Assembly (NCBI GenBank): GCA_023455425.1
Contig: JAEYCM010000030.1
Span: 1 to 64,000, forward strand
Length of the DNA stretch: 64,000 bases
DNA from: Bacillota bacterium
Lineage (GTDB): Bacteria > Bacillota > Clostridia > Christensenellales > CAG-138
Direction: 5' to 3'
The notes under the pieces were generated by a model that had not been told where the DNA came from, searched no databases, and saw only the letters and a program-made list of their open reading frames with translations. The translations under genes were made by a program, and so were the position numbers. Of the stretch, positions 57,190 to 64,000 are shown in pieces; position 1 is the stretch's first letter, and every line of letters begins with the position of its first letter.

Positions 57190-58069
57190 ATGGCTCCGCT
57201 CCTTTCCATCGCTTTTTAGGTTGCTGCCCTATCCACGCATCCCTGCGCCGCATGCGCACAAGGATGTATGCCCCGGTAACAAATTCACTGGTGCGCACTT
57301 CCATGGTCAAAAAAATATGGGTGGGATACTTGTCCTCAAAAAATGAGCGCGCAAGCTCGAAATTAGCCGCCAGCTTGGAGGCTTGTGTTTTGCATAGTGG
57401 TTTGCTGGGATATTCCGGTTCCGGCTTTATGAGATTGCGGGAACCTACCCAGCGCTTTGCGCCATGCAAATGTTCCGTAAGGTACCGCGACAGCCCAATC
57501 ACGCCGAATTTATCCGGCTGCAACGGTTCAACATGCGTGCGGCCATGCGGCCACAGTTTTAGGATTTCGTACATATCCATGCCGCAGGCCGTGACAACAA
57601 CGTGATTATGCGGGCGCTTGGATGGCCTGCCCGTTTTCGTCAGCCAATTCGGAATGTATATGGATTTTGGCTCTACGCCGCGCTTCCGGCACTCCTTGCG
57701 ATACAGCTTGATCCAATCCGAAATATGTTTTTGCGCTTCCTCCGCCGTCAGCGGCGCGAAAAAGTAATCAAGCACAATTTTCAGATCAATATGTTCCACA
57801 AAGTTTAACGCCACGATCCGGTCAAGCAGCAGGCCCGCATTCCGCTTGTTCACCTCTTTTTGCGCCTTGTTCGTTTTCGCCGCCTTGTTTGCCCTGGTTG
57901 CCTCTTTCCGCAGTTTGAAAATGGGATACGCCTCTATATCCAGCAACGGGCCTGCATCATAAAGCCGCGTGCGGTATCTGCTAACTTCAAAAGCACGCAC
58001 AGCTTCCGCTATTTCCACGCCGCCCTCACGCTCATATACAAATTGCGGATTGTCGTTTGTGTTTTTCAT
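57101..58069 (-). CDS. HUH-type rolling-circle replication protein
   Basis: A 322-residue protein from the ATG at 58069 (AAAGGAGG upstream). It carries the HUH signature in KRPHNHVVVT (H154-N-H156), then LWPHGRTHVEPLQ and the Tyr region LSRYLTEHLHGAKRW (Y196) followed by SRNL (210-213), the pattern of REP_ORF2/G2P-type Rep proteins. These nick a double-strand origin and join DNA through Tyr. In a tailed-phage genome it is unusual. The frame beyond about residue 290 overlaps the next gene. Confidence 0.8.
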   Translation of the reverse strand: MKNTNDNPQFVYEREGGVEIAEAVRAFEVSRYRTRLYDAGPLLDIEAYPIFKLRKEATRANKAAKTNKAQKEVNKRNAGLLLDRIVALNFVEHIDLKIVLDYFFAPLTAEEAQKHISDWIKLYRKECRKRGVEPKSIYIPNWLTKTGRPSKRPHNHVVVTACGMDMYEILKLWPHGRTHVEPLQPDKFGVIGLSRYLTEHLHGAKRWVGSRNLIKPEPEYPSKPLCKTQASKLAANFELARSFFEDKYPTHIFLTMEVRTSEFVTGAYILVRMRRRDAWIGQQPKKRWKGAEPYANMQGVRRGNRVHQDGGGQTDAGAAGGA

Positions 58070-58310
58070 GCGCGTGCCTCCTTTTGTGTTTTGGAAGGGG
58101 GGAGGCGGGTGAGGGACACCCTCCCCCGCACCCCCGCCCGGAGAACGAACGTTGATTTGGATCGAATCGGACACGTTTTGGTTTGCTTCAAATTTCTCCG
58201 TGACATAATACCCAATTCAAGCCTTGAAGCGCCCTATATTCGGTTGTTTTGCGTGTCCGGTTTTTTCGCCGTTTCAACCTTTCCGGTTGATGCCTGAAAG
58301 CGTCCGCGTG
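58070..58310. other. Candidate replication/partition site upstream of rep
   Basis: A 241-base space without a gene. It holds a G/C-rich hairpin (GAGGG-ACA-CCCTC, about 58102-58114), the 12-bp motif CGAATCGGACAC (58163-58174) shared inverted with the parA-parB gap, a further GTGTCCG (58253-58259), TTCAAG/CTTGAA arms, and the left part of a plus-strand terminator. Rep nick sites are usually within or just before rep, so an origin here or in rep is plausible but unproven. Confidence 0.4.
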
Positions 58311-58325
58311 TCAGGCGGGCGCTTT
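58297..58325 (+). terminator. Plus-strand terminator antisense to the rep leader
   Basis: AAAGCG (58297-58302) pairs with CGCTTT (58320-58325) and inner CCGC with GCGG, followed by TTT. It faces the plus strand only, though all known genes here are on the minus strand. A countertranscript ending here is possible. Confidence 0.55.
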
Positions 58326-58499
58326 TTTATGAGATTCTTTCTTATTAAATAGGGGAGGCATCCGGGAGCCGCAGGGCGTCCCTTCTACCGGCTTGAAGCG
58401 CTGGCCGGGTCCGCATTCAATGCAGTGAAAGCCTACCAGCGGACAGTTTGTCATGTTATAGCACTTAGCGCATTGGCAACGTCTGCAATCCCTGTTCAT
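58311..58499 (-). CDS. Small Cys-rich protein
   Basis: A 62-residue protein with eight Cys in the first 43 residues (CRRCQCAKC...CPL...CIECGPG), a likely zinc binder. GGGGG precedes the ATG at 58499. It overlaps the end of the MmcB-like gene by 35 bases. Function unknown. Confidence 0.6.
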   Translation of the reverse strand: MNRDCRRCQCAKCYNMTNCPLVGFHCIECGPGQRFKPVEGTPCGSRMPPLFNKKESHKKAPA

Positions 58500-58956
58500 G
58501 GTGTACCCCCATTTGCCTTAAAAGTTTGTTGGCCCCTTCGAGTTCATATTTGAGCCTGATATAAGCGCCCTCAACCAATTTCACATAATGGGTTTCGCTC
58601 AACGGAGGGAGGCGCTTGCACTTCTTGGTGTATTCAGTGGTCAACCACCCACTTTCTAACCGCCACATTGTAATTAGTCCAACCTCTGGCGGCAGTTCAT
58701 CCGGGCGTATCGCCCCCTCTGGAGCCGCAAAGTAGAAGAATATTGCAAACGGCAGATAGTCTTTCCACTTCTTATCCCGCAGGAAGTCCGCCCGGCAGCT
58801 TTTTACCTCTACGATCCGGCATGCCTTGTCATAGCGCCGGATGCCGACCACATCAAACCGCAACTGCGAATGGTAGGGGCTGAACTCGGTGGTCACATAC
58901 TCGAACCCGTTAAACGCAAGGGACTTTACCGCCTTTTTGATTTCCGCCGCGTCCAT
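58465..58956 (-). CDS. MmcB-family DNA repair protein
   Basis: A 163-residue protein with the MmcB/DUF1052 pattern: FDVVGIRRYDKACRIVEVKSC, RDKKWKDYLPFAIFFYFA, a PD-(D/E)XK-like core. MmcB is a DNA repair factor in alphaproteobacteria; phage homologues are common. It is followed by the Cys-rich gene and preceded by ASCH. Confidence 0.8.
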   Translation of the reverse strand: MDAAEIKKAVKSLAFNGFEYVTTEFSPYHSQLRFDVVGIRRYDKACRIVEVKSCRADFLRDKKWKDYLPFAIFFYFAAPEGAIRPDELPPEVGLITMWRLESGWLTTEYTKKCKRLPPLSETHYVKLVEGAYIRLKYELEGANKLLRQMGVHHEQGLQTLPMR

Positions 58957-58962
58957 ATGAAC

Positions 58963-59454
58963 TCACCTGAACAGGTTGCGCGCCATGTTATAGCGGGCGA
59001 GTTCTTCCTCCGGCGAATCCCAACGCCACCACAGTTGCCCGCCGCGTGCCGGTATAGGCTCCGCAAATTTCACTTCATCTTTGAGCAGGAAACCATAGTT
59101 GTTATACGACCAATCGCCCATTGCACGTTCCCGCTCGGTATTAAGCGGATGGATGCGCGTACGGCTTAGTAGTTCACCCATCGGCAGGCAATCGTATAGG
59201 TCTGCCGTTCCAAGTATTTCGCCAAGCGGCAAATCCATCATGTCCCGGCGATACCCCGCAGCCTCCAGCGCGTCAAGGATATAGCTGCGCTCTTTTTCAG
59301 GCATGGCCTTGACCAATTCAATCCCCCGCAATGTTTTTGCCGCATGGGCCGCGAACCGCCCGCGAAAGCACGCCATCCAACTACGCGTTTCTACCTTCTT
59401 GGCCCCTATGACTATAAGCGTCGCCCACGGCTGCCATAATGTCAGTGCGTTCAT
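58963..59454 (-). CDS. ASCH-domain protein
   Basis: A 163-residue protein with MNALTLWQPWATLIVIGAKK, ETRSW and FRGRFAAHAAK, the ASCH/PUA-like fold, which binds RNA or modified nucleosides. It overlaps the HD gene upstream by 4 bases. The substrate is unknown. Confidence 0.82.
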   Translation of the reverse strand: MNALTLWQPWATLIVIGAKKVETRSWMACFRGRFAAHAAKTLRGIELVKAMPEKERSYILDALEAAGYRRDMMDLPLGEILGTADLYDCLPMGELLSRTRIHPLNTERERAMGDWSYNNYGFLLKDEVKFAEPIPARGGQLWWRWDSPEEELARYNMARNLFR

Positions 59455-60038
59455 ACCTTCCGCCCCCTCAACGGCTCAAGCCGCGTAAAATTGGCAATGA
59501 AACAAAGTTCCGCAAACTCCGGTGTCCATTTGGGAATTTCAATGCTATACCCCGTACCTTCCGGCACCCACTCCGCTTTTGAAAGAAGCTGCCGCGCTTC
59601 GCAATAAAGCACAGTATCGTCCAGTTTTTTTATAGTGGTATGCTGCCAACAGGAAAACGGCTGGATTTCAAACCGCTGATGTATTGCCGTTTCCACCGCG
59701 CCCTCAATCGGCGCATACGCGCCCATCATGGAATATTTCAGCGGTCTAGGCAGGTCGCACACATAGGCTTCCGCCGCATCGTGCATCAGGGCAAGGAACT
59801 GCATTTCAGGGTTAAAGCCCATCTTTACCGCAAGCTGCGCGCAATGTACGGAGTGCTGCGCTACGCTGTAATGGTGGGAAACATGGCCGTTAAACCGGCA
59901 GATGAGGGAAAGCGCGTGGGCAATGTCCGCAATGTCCACATCCTCCGGGCGCGGGTCTGTCGGATAGAATCGCTTTCCGGTGTAAGTTTCCATCCAGTCC
60001 CCACGGCGGGGCGCGGTGGCGGTGGTGGTGTTAGGCAT
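59451..60038 (-). CDS. HD-domain phosphohydrolase (YfbR-like)
   Basis: A 195-residue HD protein: VSHHYSVAQHSVHCAQLA (first His ligands), LMHDAAEAYVCDLPRPLK (HD pair and Asp). It resembles 5'-nucleotidase YfbR-type enzymes and phage dNMP hydrolases, so it may shape nucleotide pools. Confidence 0.83.
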   Translation of the reverse strand: MPNTTTATAPRRGDWMETYTGKRFYPTDPRPEDVDIADIAHALSLICRFNGHVSHHYSVAQHSVHCAQLAVKMGFNPEMQFLALMHDAAEAYVCDLPRPLKYSMMGAYAPIEGAVETAIHQRFEIQPFSCWQHTTIKKLDDTVLYCEARQLLSKAEWVPEGTGYSIEIPKWTPEFAELCFIANFTRLEPLRGRKV

Positions 60039-60222
60039 TGGCGGCCTCCTTCTTTTGCTGCTCTTTCGGACAATCCTTTATCTCTGCAACCCACTTTCCT
60101 ATATACGGCGGATGATAACAGGCCGGAAACCCCCATCCACCGCTTGCGCCGATCATTTTGCCATGTTCGCACATGTGGCACCTTCCAGGAGCCGTTATTT
60201 CTTCGCCTTTAATCCGCGACAT
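60031..60222 (-). CDS. Small Cys-containing protein
   Basis: A 63-residue protein with CHMCEHGK and further Cys/His (CYHPP), a possible zinc knuckle. It overlaps the HD gene by 8 bases. Function unknown. Confidence 0.58.
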   Translation of the reverse strand: MSRIKGEEITAPGRCHMCEHGKMIGASGGWGFPACYHPPYIGKWVAEIKDCPKEQQKKEAANA

Positions 60223-60254
60223 ACGCTATCCCCTTTCTGCGGCTGTGCCGCCAT

Positions 60255-60695
60255 TTACTCAATCTCATACCGCATTTTCATCTGCGCCGGGTATAAATCA
60301 ACGCTTGGGCGGCGCTTGCCTGTCCACCGGAGGCCCCCGGCCTGCCCGACGCATTTCCATCCGGCCGCTTTGAGGCTCGTTCCTGTCTCGCTCTCCAAGA
60401 TGTAGGTAATGAGGCGTCTGTACCCCATCGCCCGCGCCGCCCGCCATGCCGCCGCATAAAGCATGCTGCATGCATTCCGTGAGCCATCCGTACAAAGCCG
60501 CGTTACCTCCAGTGTCCATCCATCGTCAAGGTGTCTGGATACCGGACGGCTTATGATCACCACGCCCACAATCTTTTCCCCGTCCGCTGCCGCAATGCTG
60601 TACTTATGCCCTGTAACGGGGCGGTGGTGGCGATGATGTAGCCTTACAAACTCATTCGCCTCCGGCAGCGATACAGGAACAATTTCAAGCCGCAT
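60255..60695 (-). CDS. XF1762-family phage protein
   Basis: A 146-residue protein matching the XF1762 type: FVRLHHRHHRPVTGHKYSI at the start, EVTRLCTDGSRNACSMLYAAAWRAA in the middle. The core looks like a GNAT acetyltransferase-type fold. It follows the methyltransferase by 3 bases. Confidence 0.75.
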   Translation of the reverse strand: MRLEIVPVSLPEANEFVRLHHRHHRPVTGHKYSIAAADGEKIVGVVIISRPVSRHLDDGWTLEVTRLCTDGSRNACSMLYAAAWRAARAMGYRRLITYILESETGTSLKAAGWKCVGQAGGLRWTGKRRPSVDLYPAQMKMRYEIE

Positions 60696-60698
60696 GTG

Positions 60699-61724
60699 CT
60701 ACCTCATAAAATCTATCAGTGTGTTTTCATACCGTCCCTGCGTCATCGCTTCCGCCGTCCGGCGCTCTGCCAGCGCCACATAATCAGGGTTGTTGTCTAT
60801 ACCCACGAAATCCCGGCATTCCTCGAACGTTACAACGCCTGTGGTTCCGCTTCCAAAGAAGGGGTCCAAGACCGTATCGCCCTTGGCGCTGCCCGCCAGA
60901 ATGCAAGGGCGTATGAGGTCAGGCGGGAAGGTGGCAAAATGGGCTTCCTTAAACGGTTGCGTTGCTACCGTCCATACGTCGCGCTTGTTTCGCATATCCC
61001 TGAACACATAGGCGTTACCGCTTTTTGTGCGGTTGAACACTTCCGGCGTAGCCGTGTATTTGTTACCGCCATACCTCGGCGGCACCGCTTTCATGGGACC
61101 GTTGGTTTTTCCCGGAACGCGAGTTGACCCCGCTTGCGCGTCAACGTCTTGCGCCAGCCGCTTGACGGTGCTTTCCGCTACAGGCTCCGCAATAGCAGAT
61201 GCATCAAAGTAATAGCGCGGTTGTTTCGATAAAAGGAAAAGGCTTTCGTGGGCCTTGGTGCATCGATCCGTTACGCTCTCCGGCATGGGGTTAGGTTTGG
61301 CCCATATGATTTCCTGACGGAGATACCAGCCATCCGCACGGAGGGCAAATGCAAGCATCCACGGGATTCCCATCAAGTCTTTAGGCTTCATGCCCGATGG
61401 GGTGATGCACGGTTTGTCCACTCTGGCCGCGTGGTTGGCCCTGTTTGTGGTCCTGGTATCTCCGTGTCCGGCATAACTCCCCGCGTAGGTATCCGCAATG
61501 TTTATCCATAGCGTCCCATCATCCGCAAGCACCCGACGCACTTCCCTGAAAACCTCAACCAGGCGGGCAATGTATTCTTCCGGTGTCGCTTCAAGTCCGA
61601 TCTGCCCAGGCGTGCCGTAATCCCGTAAGCCATAATACGGTGGTGATGTTACGCATGTGCGACAGCTTCCCGCCTCAAGCAGGCGTAGCCCCTCCAGCGC
61701 ATCCGCGAGAATGATCCTTCCCAT
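60699..61724 (-). CDS. DNA adenine/cytosine-N4 methyltransferase
   Basis: A 341-residue N6-adenine or N4-cytosine methyltransferase of the motif-reordered type. Motif IV TSPPY is at 26-30; the SAM-binding FxGxG (DPFFGSGTTGVV) is near the C-terminus with the EECRDFVGIDNNP acid. The target recognition region is in between. No restriction enzyme is adjacent, so it is a solitary phage modification enzyme. The ATG at 61724 has a GGGGG site upstream; the longer frame is not used. Confidence 0.9.
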   Translation of the reverse strand: MGRIILADALEGLRLLEAGSCRTCVTSPPYYGLRDYGTPGQIGLEATPEEYIARLVEVFREVRRVLADDGTLWINIADTYAGSYAGHGDTRTTNRANHAARVDKPCITPSGMKPKDLMGIPWMLAFALRADGWYLRQEIIWAKPNPMPESVTDRCTKAHESLFLLSKQPRYYFDASAIAEPVAESTVKRLAQDVDAQAGSTRVPGKTNGPMKAVPPRYGGNKYTATPEVFNRTKSGNAYVFRDMRNKRDVWTVATQPFKEAHFATFPPDLIRPCILAGSAKGDTVLDPFFGSGTTGVVTFEECRDFVGIDNNPDYVALAERRTAEAMTQGRYENTLIDFMR

Positions 61725-61974
61725 TGGCTTTACCCCCAGTGTTTTTATCTCGCGCCCTCGGCTTGCCCGTGTTGGCCTTGACCGCGTTTTCATTGATTAC
61801 CACGAATTCATCAGCCTCATGGATGGAAAGGATATCCCCATTCACCCGCATGCGCACGTTACGCTTATCCAAGAAGCATTTGCGGTATAGCTTTTTCGCC
61901 TTGGCCGCGTCTGTCGTATCCAGCAGGACGTTTTCCACGCCGCATACGATCTGTACGATTTCATAACGCGCCAT
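61675..61974 (-). CDS. Small early phage protein
   Basis: A 99-residue protein beginning MARYEIVQIVCGVENVLLDT, lysine/arginine-rich at its C-terminus. It overlaps the methyltransferase start by 50 bases. GAGG precedes the ATG at 61974. Unrecognised. Confidence 0.58.
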   Translation of the reverse strand: MARYEIVQIVCGVENVLLDTTDAAKAKKLYRKCFLDKRNVRMRVNGDILSIHEADEFVVINENAVKANTGKPRARDKNTGGKANGKDHSRGCAGGATPA

Positions 61975-61976
61975 GG

Positions 61977-62252
61977 TCAAACCTCGCAGGTAGGCCGCTG
62001 CTGCGCCTTTGCCCCGCCCCGTACATCCTTCATGTAGGCATCGTATTCAACGTCAAATACCTCTTTGGCAACCTCACCAAGGAACTGGAGGTGATATCCG
62101 TGTTCCTTTACAAAATCTTCTTGAAGCGAGGCTTCCGCATCATCGTCCATTTTCACGGCCCGTTCATAGGCGCTTTTTGCTTGGTGGTAATCCTCCCGCG
62201 TGCGCTTGCCAAGAGAGACAAGGCGGGCATACCGCTGCGTGCGTCCTGCCAT
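61977..62252 (-). CDS. Small early phage protein, paralogue A
   Basis: A 91-residue protein beginning MAGRTQRYARLVSLGKRTRED; the ATG at 62252 has AAAGGATGTG upstream. Its N-terminus resembles that of the protein at 62635-62883 (TQRYARLVSLGKR vs TKYQKLVELGRK). Mostly helical; function unknown. Confidence 0.6.
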   Translation of the reverse strand: MAGRTQRYARLVSLGKRTREDYHQAKSAYERAVKMDDDAEASLQEDFVKEHGYHLQFLGEVAKEVFDVEYDAYMKDVRGGAKAQQRPTCEV

Positions 62253-62256
62253 GTGC

Positions 62257-62631
62257 TCACATCCTTTCGAGATCGCCAAGGTTATAGGCCGTTTGCGCTT
62301 CCCGCAGCATGGCCTCCACGCGGTTAGCGGATGCGCGGGCATTCAGCACGCATTGCATGGCCGCCGCCAAAACCTCCGGCGCTATCTCTTTCGGCACCAC
62401 AGGCCCCGGAAAAGGAAGCACCCGCAAATCCGGCGTATCATGCATACCCGGCGCTACCATAGCGTTGAAAATCCCGCGCATCGCATTGTTTTGATGTTTT
62501 TCTTCCTGGTACTGCTCCCCCATCGCATCCGCGCAGGCGTTCCATCCATCGCAAAACGCCCGGATCACCGATGACGGTACGGTGCGATCATCGCCGTAAC
62601 GGGCAAGCGCCGCATCTGACATCTTACACAT
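62257..62631 (-). CDS. Small early phage protein
   Basis: A 124-residue protein of mixed helix, with no motif I recognise. It lies between the two paralogues in the early operon. Confidence 0.6.
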   Translation of the reverse strand: MCKMSDAALARYGDDRTVPSSVIRAFCDGWNACADAMGEQYQEEKHQNNAMRGIFNAMVAPGMHDTPDLRVLPFPGPVVPKEIAPEVLAAAMQCVLNARASANRVEAMLREAQTAYNLGDLERM

Positions 62632-62634
62632 GGG

Positions 62635-62883
62635 CTATACCTCCTTGTATCCAATCTGCTTGTAGAATTCAGCCGAATAAACATCAAACAGAAAGAGCGC
62701 CGCCGACGCATATGCGTATTTCTTTCCTATGTGGATGAGCCAATCAGCGCGATATTCCTCTGCCGCGCGTCGATCCCCAGCCACAATAGCCTTTTCCTCG
62801 GCGGCTCCTGCCGCCTCCATGCCCTCCACGGCCTTTCTCCCCAATTCAACGAGCTTTTGATATTTAGTCTGTTTTTTAGGCAT
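62635..62883 (-). CDS. Small early phage protein, paralogue B
   Basis: An 82-residue protein beginning MPKKQTKYQKLVELGRKAVEG, related to paralogue A by its first 20 residues. Helical; unknown role. Confidence 0.6.
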   Translation of the reverse strand: MPKKQTKYQKLVELGRKAVEGMEAAGAAEEKAIVAGDRRAAEEYRADWLIHIGKKYAYASAALFLFDVYSAEFYKQIGYKEV

Positions 62884-62889
62884 GTGGCC

Positions 62890-63009
62890 CTACCTTTCTG
62901 TCCAGTCAATGGCCTTGCGCTCCGCTACCTGTGCGCGCGGGAGCCTGTCCTCCACGGCTTCATAGGCACAGGCGAGAAGTAAAAGAGCGATGAAACAAAC
63001 GATGATCAT
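62890..63009 (-). CDS. Short membrane peptide
   Basis: A 39-residue frame from the ATG at 63009 (AAGGGGG upstream) with one hydrophobic helix MIIVCFIALLLLACAYEAV. It overlaps the upstream gene as ATGA. It might be a membrane anchor; the function is unknown. Confidence 0.5.
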   Translation of the reverse strand: MIIVCFIALLLLACAYEAVEDRLPRAQVAERKAIDWTER

Positions 63010-63257
63010 ATAGCCGCCCCCTTTTCCTGTTCCCGTTTGCGCACGGCCTCCGTGTACTGCCGGAACTTTGGCGCGATATCCCGCGCAAAATCGAGGCAAT
63101 TCTCCTTTTCCCCGTCCGTCAGCCCTTGCTTTGCTTCCGATCCGTCAACGGTTACGATTTCATAAAGAGGAACGTTCGCAATAACGCCGTCCTCACCGCG
63201 CACGCCCATCGTAGCGCGCTGCACCAATCTTTCATTTGCTGCGAGAATCCTAGCCAT
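63006..63257 (-). CDS. Small early phage protein
   Basis: An 83-residue protein with no recognisable motif. It follows the HTH protein and is coupled to the membrane peptide. Confidence 0.58.
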   Translation of the reverse strand: MARILAANERLVQRATMGVRGEDGVIANVPLYEIVTVDGSEAKQGLTDGEKENCLDFARDIAPKFRQYTEAVRKREQEKGAAI

Positions 63258-63278
63258 GGCTCCCCCTCCCCTACCCGA

Positions 63279-63821
63279 TTACCGTTGACAGGCCAAATTA
63301 GAAATGCGATACTGTGAATGAACAGACACCTTTGCGGTGGGCGCGGCAGTCCTGGTACCAACAGGCTGCTGCGTTTTTTTATCGCCTTGGAGGCGTGCGG
63401 CGTAGTATTCCAGTTCGTCCACCGCCTCCCGCAGGTTCCGAATTTCTGATAGTATCCGGTCGAATTCCATGCGCTCCGCCGCATCAACGCGGTCATCCTC
63501 CGCAATCTCTGCCAGCCTGTCCGCCTGTTTCGCGGCGCTGCGTACCCGTACGCCGATCCGGTTTGCTACAGAGCCTAGTTCCCTCGGCTCAAGCGCCGTT
63601 GATTTCCTGCATCCGATGGGGCATGTGTTGCGGCAGTATTGCATGGGCAACTCCGGGGCGTTGTAGGCTTCCGCGTAAAGCAGGATATCAGCAGGGGAGA
63701 ATTCTACCTCCCCGCGCTCATGCCGCCCGATGGTGGAAGCCCCAAACGGCGCAACCAGTTCCGCAAGCTCCCGGCTTTGGAACCCCGCGCGCTCCCGGGC
63801 CGCTTTCAGATACTCACACAT
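63279..63821 (-). CDS. HTH regulator at the early operon start
   Basis: A 180-residue protein with a Cro/C1-type HTH (about 2-55: FQSRELAELVAPFGASTIGRHERGEVEFS), then a CRNTCPIGCRK Cys patch and a coiled coil (about 95-140). AGGAGG lies 8 bases before the ATG at 63821. It starts the early leftward operon, opposite the divergent gene at 63892. A Cro- or repressor-type role is inferred. Confidence 0.72.
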   Translation of the reverse strand: MCEYLKAARERAGFQSRELAELVAPFGASTIGRHERGEVEFSPADILLYAEAYNAPELPMQYCRNTCPIGCRKSTALEPRELGSVANRIGVRVRSAAKQADRLAEIAEDDRVDAAERMEFDRILSEIRNLREAVDELEYYAARLQGDKKTQQPVGTRTAAPTAKVSVHSQYRISNLACQR

Positions 63822-63891
63822 TTTCATTTCCTCCTATGATTGCGTATATATGTATGTTTTTGGTACAATGCCCTCGAAAGGGGGTGAGATT

Positions 63892-64000
63892 GTGACTAAC
63901 GAGGATTACCTTAATGCAGAAGAACTACAAAACAAGGAACTTGCAAAAATTTGGCTCATGGCACAGGACCTTAGCAAAGTATCTCCCGCCACTGTAAAGC
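63892..64000 (+). CDS. Divergent gene at the lysogeny switch (truncated by window)
   Basis: A GTG at 63892 after AAAGGGGGTGA starts a frame that runs off the window (36 codons read: TNEDYLNAEELQNKELAKIW...). It diverges from the HTH gene with a TACAAT -10 (63864-63869) and TTGCGT -35 (63840-63845) between. It may be the lysogeny repressor or another early-right gene; identity cannot be told from this part. Confidence 0.45.
   Translation, partial: MTNEDYLNAEELQNKELAKIWLMAQDLSKVSPATVK

Noticed and set aside
62635..63257. Toxin-antitoxin pair among the small early genes
   Set aside because: No toxin or antitoxin motif is visible; sizes and overlaps are normal for phage early operons.

Overview
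The window looks like a piece of chromosome from a Clostridia-type Bacillota. The evidence is sigma-A-type promoters, strong AGGAGG ribosome binding sites, the gene order rpoB-rpoC-rplGB-rpsL-rpsG-fusA-tuf, a CarD plus PIN/TRAM (YacL) pair, mreBCD with an Mbl-like paralogue, and a class B sortase. The genus cannot be fixed from the sequence.

Region 1 (1-20.6 kb, almost all on the minus strand) is a conserved core block. From right to left it holds mreB; mreC-mreD-mrdA for wall elongation; carD-yacL behind tandem promoters; rpoB-rpoC with its own promoter and a long leader; a Cys-rich membrane protein of unknown role; and the str operon rplGB-rpsL-rpsG-fusA-tuf behind a near-consensus promoter. 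rplJ and rplL, usually just upstream of rpoB, are not there.

Region 2 (20.6-29.2 kb) is ordinary chromosome. It has an M20 tripeptidase-like enzyme, an M24 aminopeptidase P, a YitT-family membrane protein, an M29 aminopeptidase, a lipoprotein-type sortase B, a second MreB/Mbl and tRNA-Ala(GGC). Its intergenic spaces hold palindromic repeats: two double-hairpin elements with compensatory changes, a 178-bp MITE-like element and a cluster of perfect hairpins between mreB and mreC.

Region 3 (about 29.1 kb to beyond the right edge) is a siphovirus-type prophage that probably entered at tRNA-Ala. Its left end has a divergent SOS pair (Y-family polymerase and SRAP/YedK protein) with a LexA/DinR box. 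The late genes read leftwards: TerS, TerL, portal, ClpP-like protease, HK97 capsid, connector and closure proteins, tail tube, tail chaperone with a -1 frameshift site, tape measure, Dit, tail proteins, an SGNH-esterase tail fibre, amidase, XhlA and holin. The early genes (52.1-63.8 kb) encode an ArpU/RinA-like late regulator, ParB, ParA, VRR-NUC and MmcB nucleases, an HUH rolling-circle-type Rep, ASCH and HD proteins, a DNA methyltransferase and many small proteins. A divergent switch lies at the right edge; integrase and attR are outside the window.

The most notable observations are: (i) HUH Rep plus ParAB plus a shared 12-bp motif at both loci, which suggests a phage-plasmid or a plasmid-derived replication module; (ii) a late-control site in which three 11-bp repeats abut the -35 of a promoter whose transcript meets a terminator at once, as in phage antitermination switches; (iii) a lipoprotein moron with its own promoter and terminator, set against the late operon; and (iv) a textbook A AAA AAC slippery site joining the tail chaperone frames.
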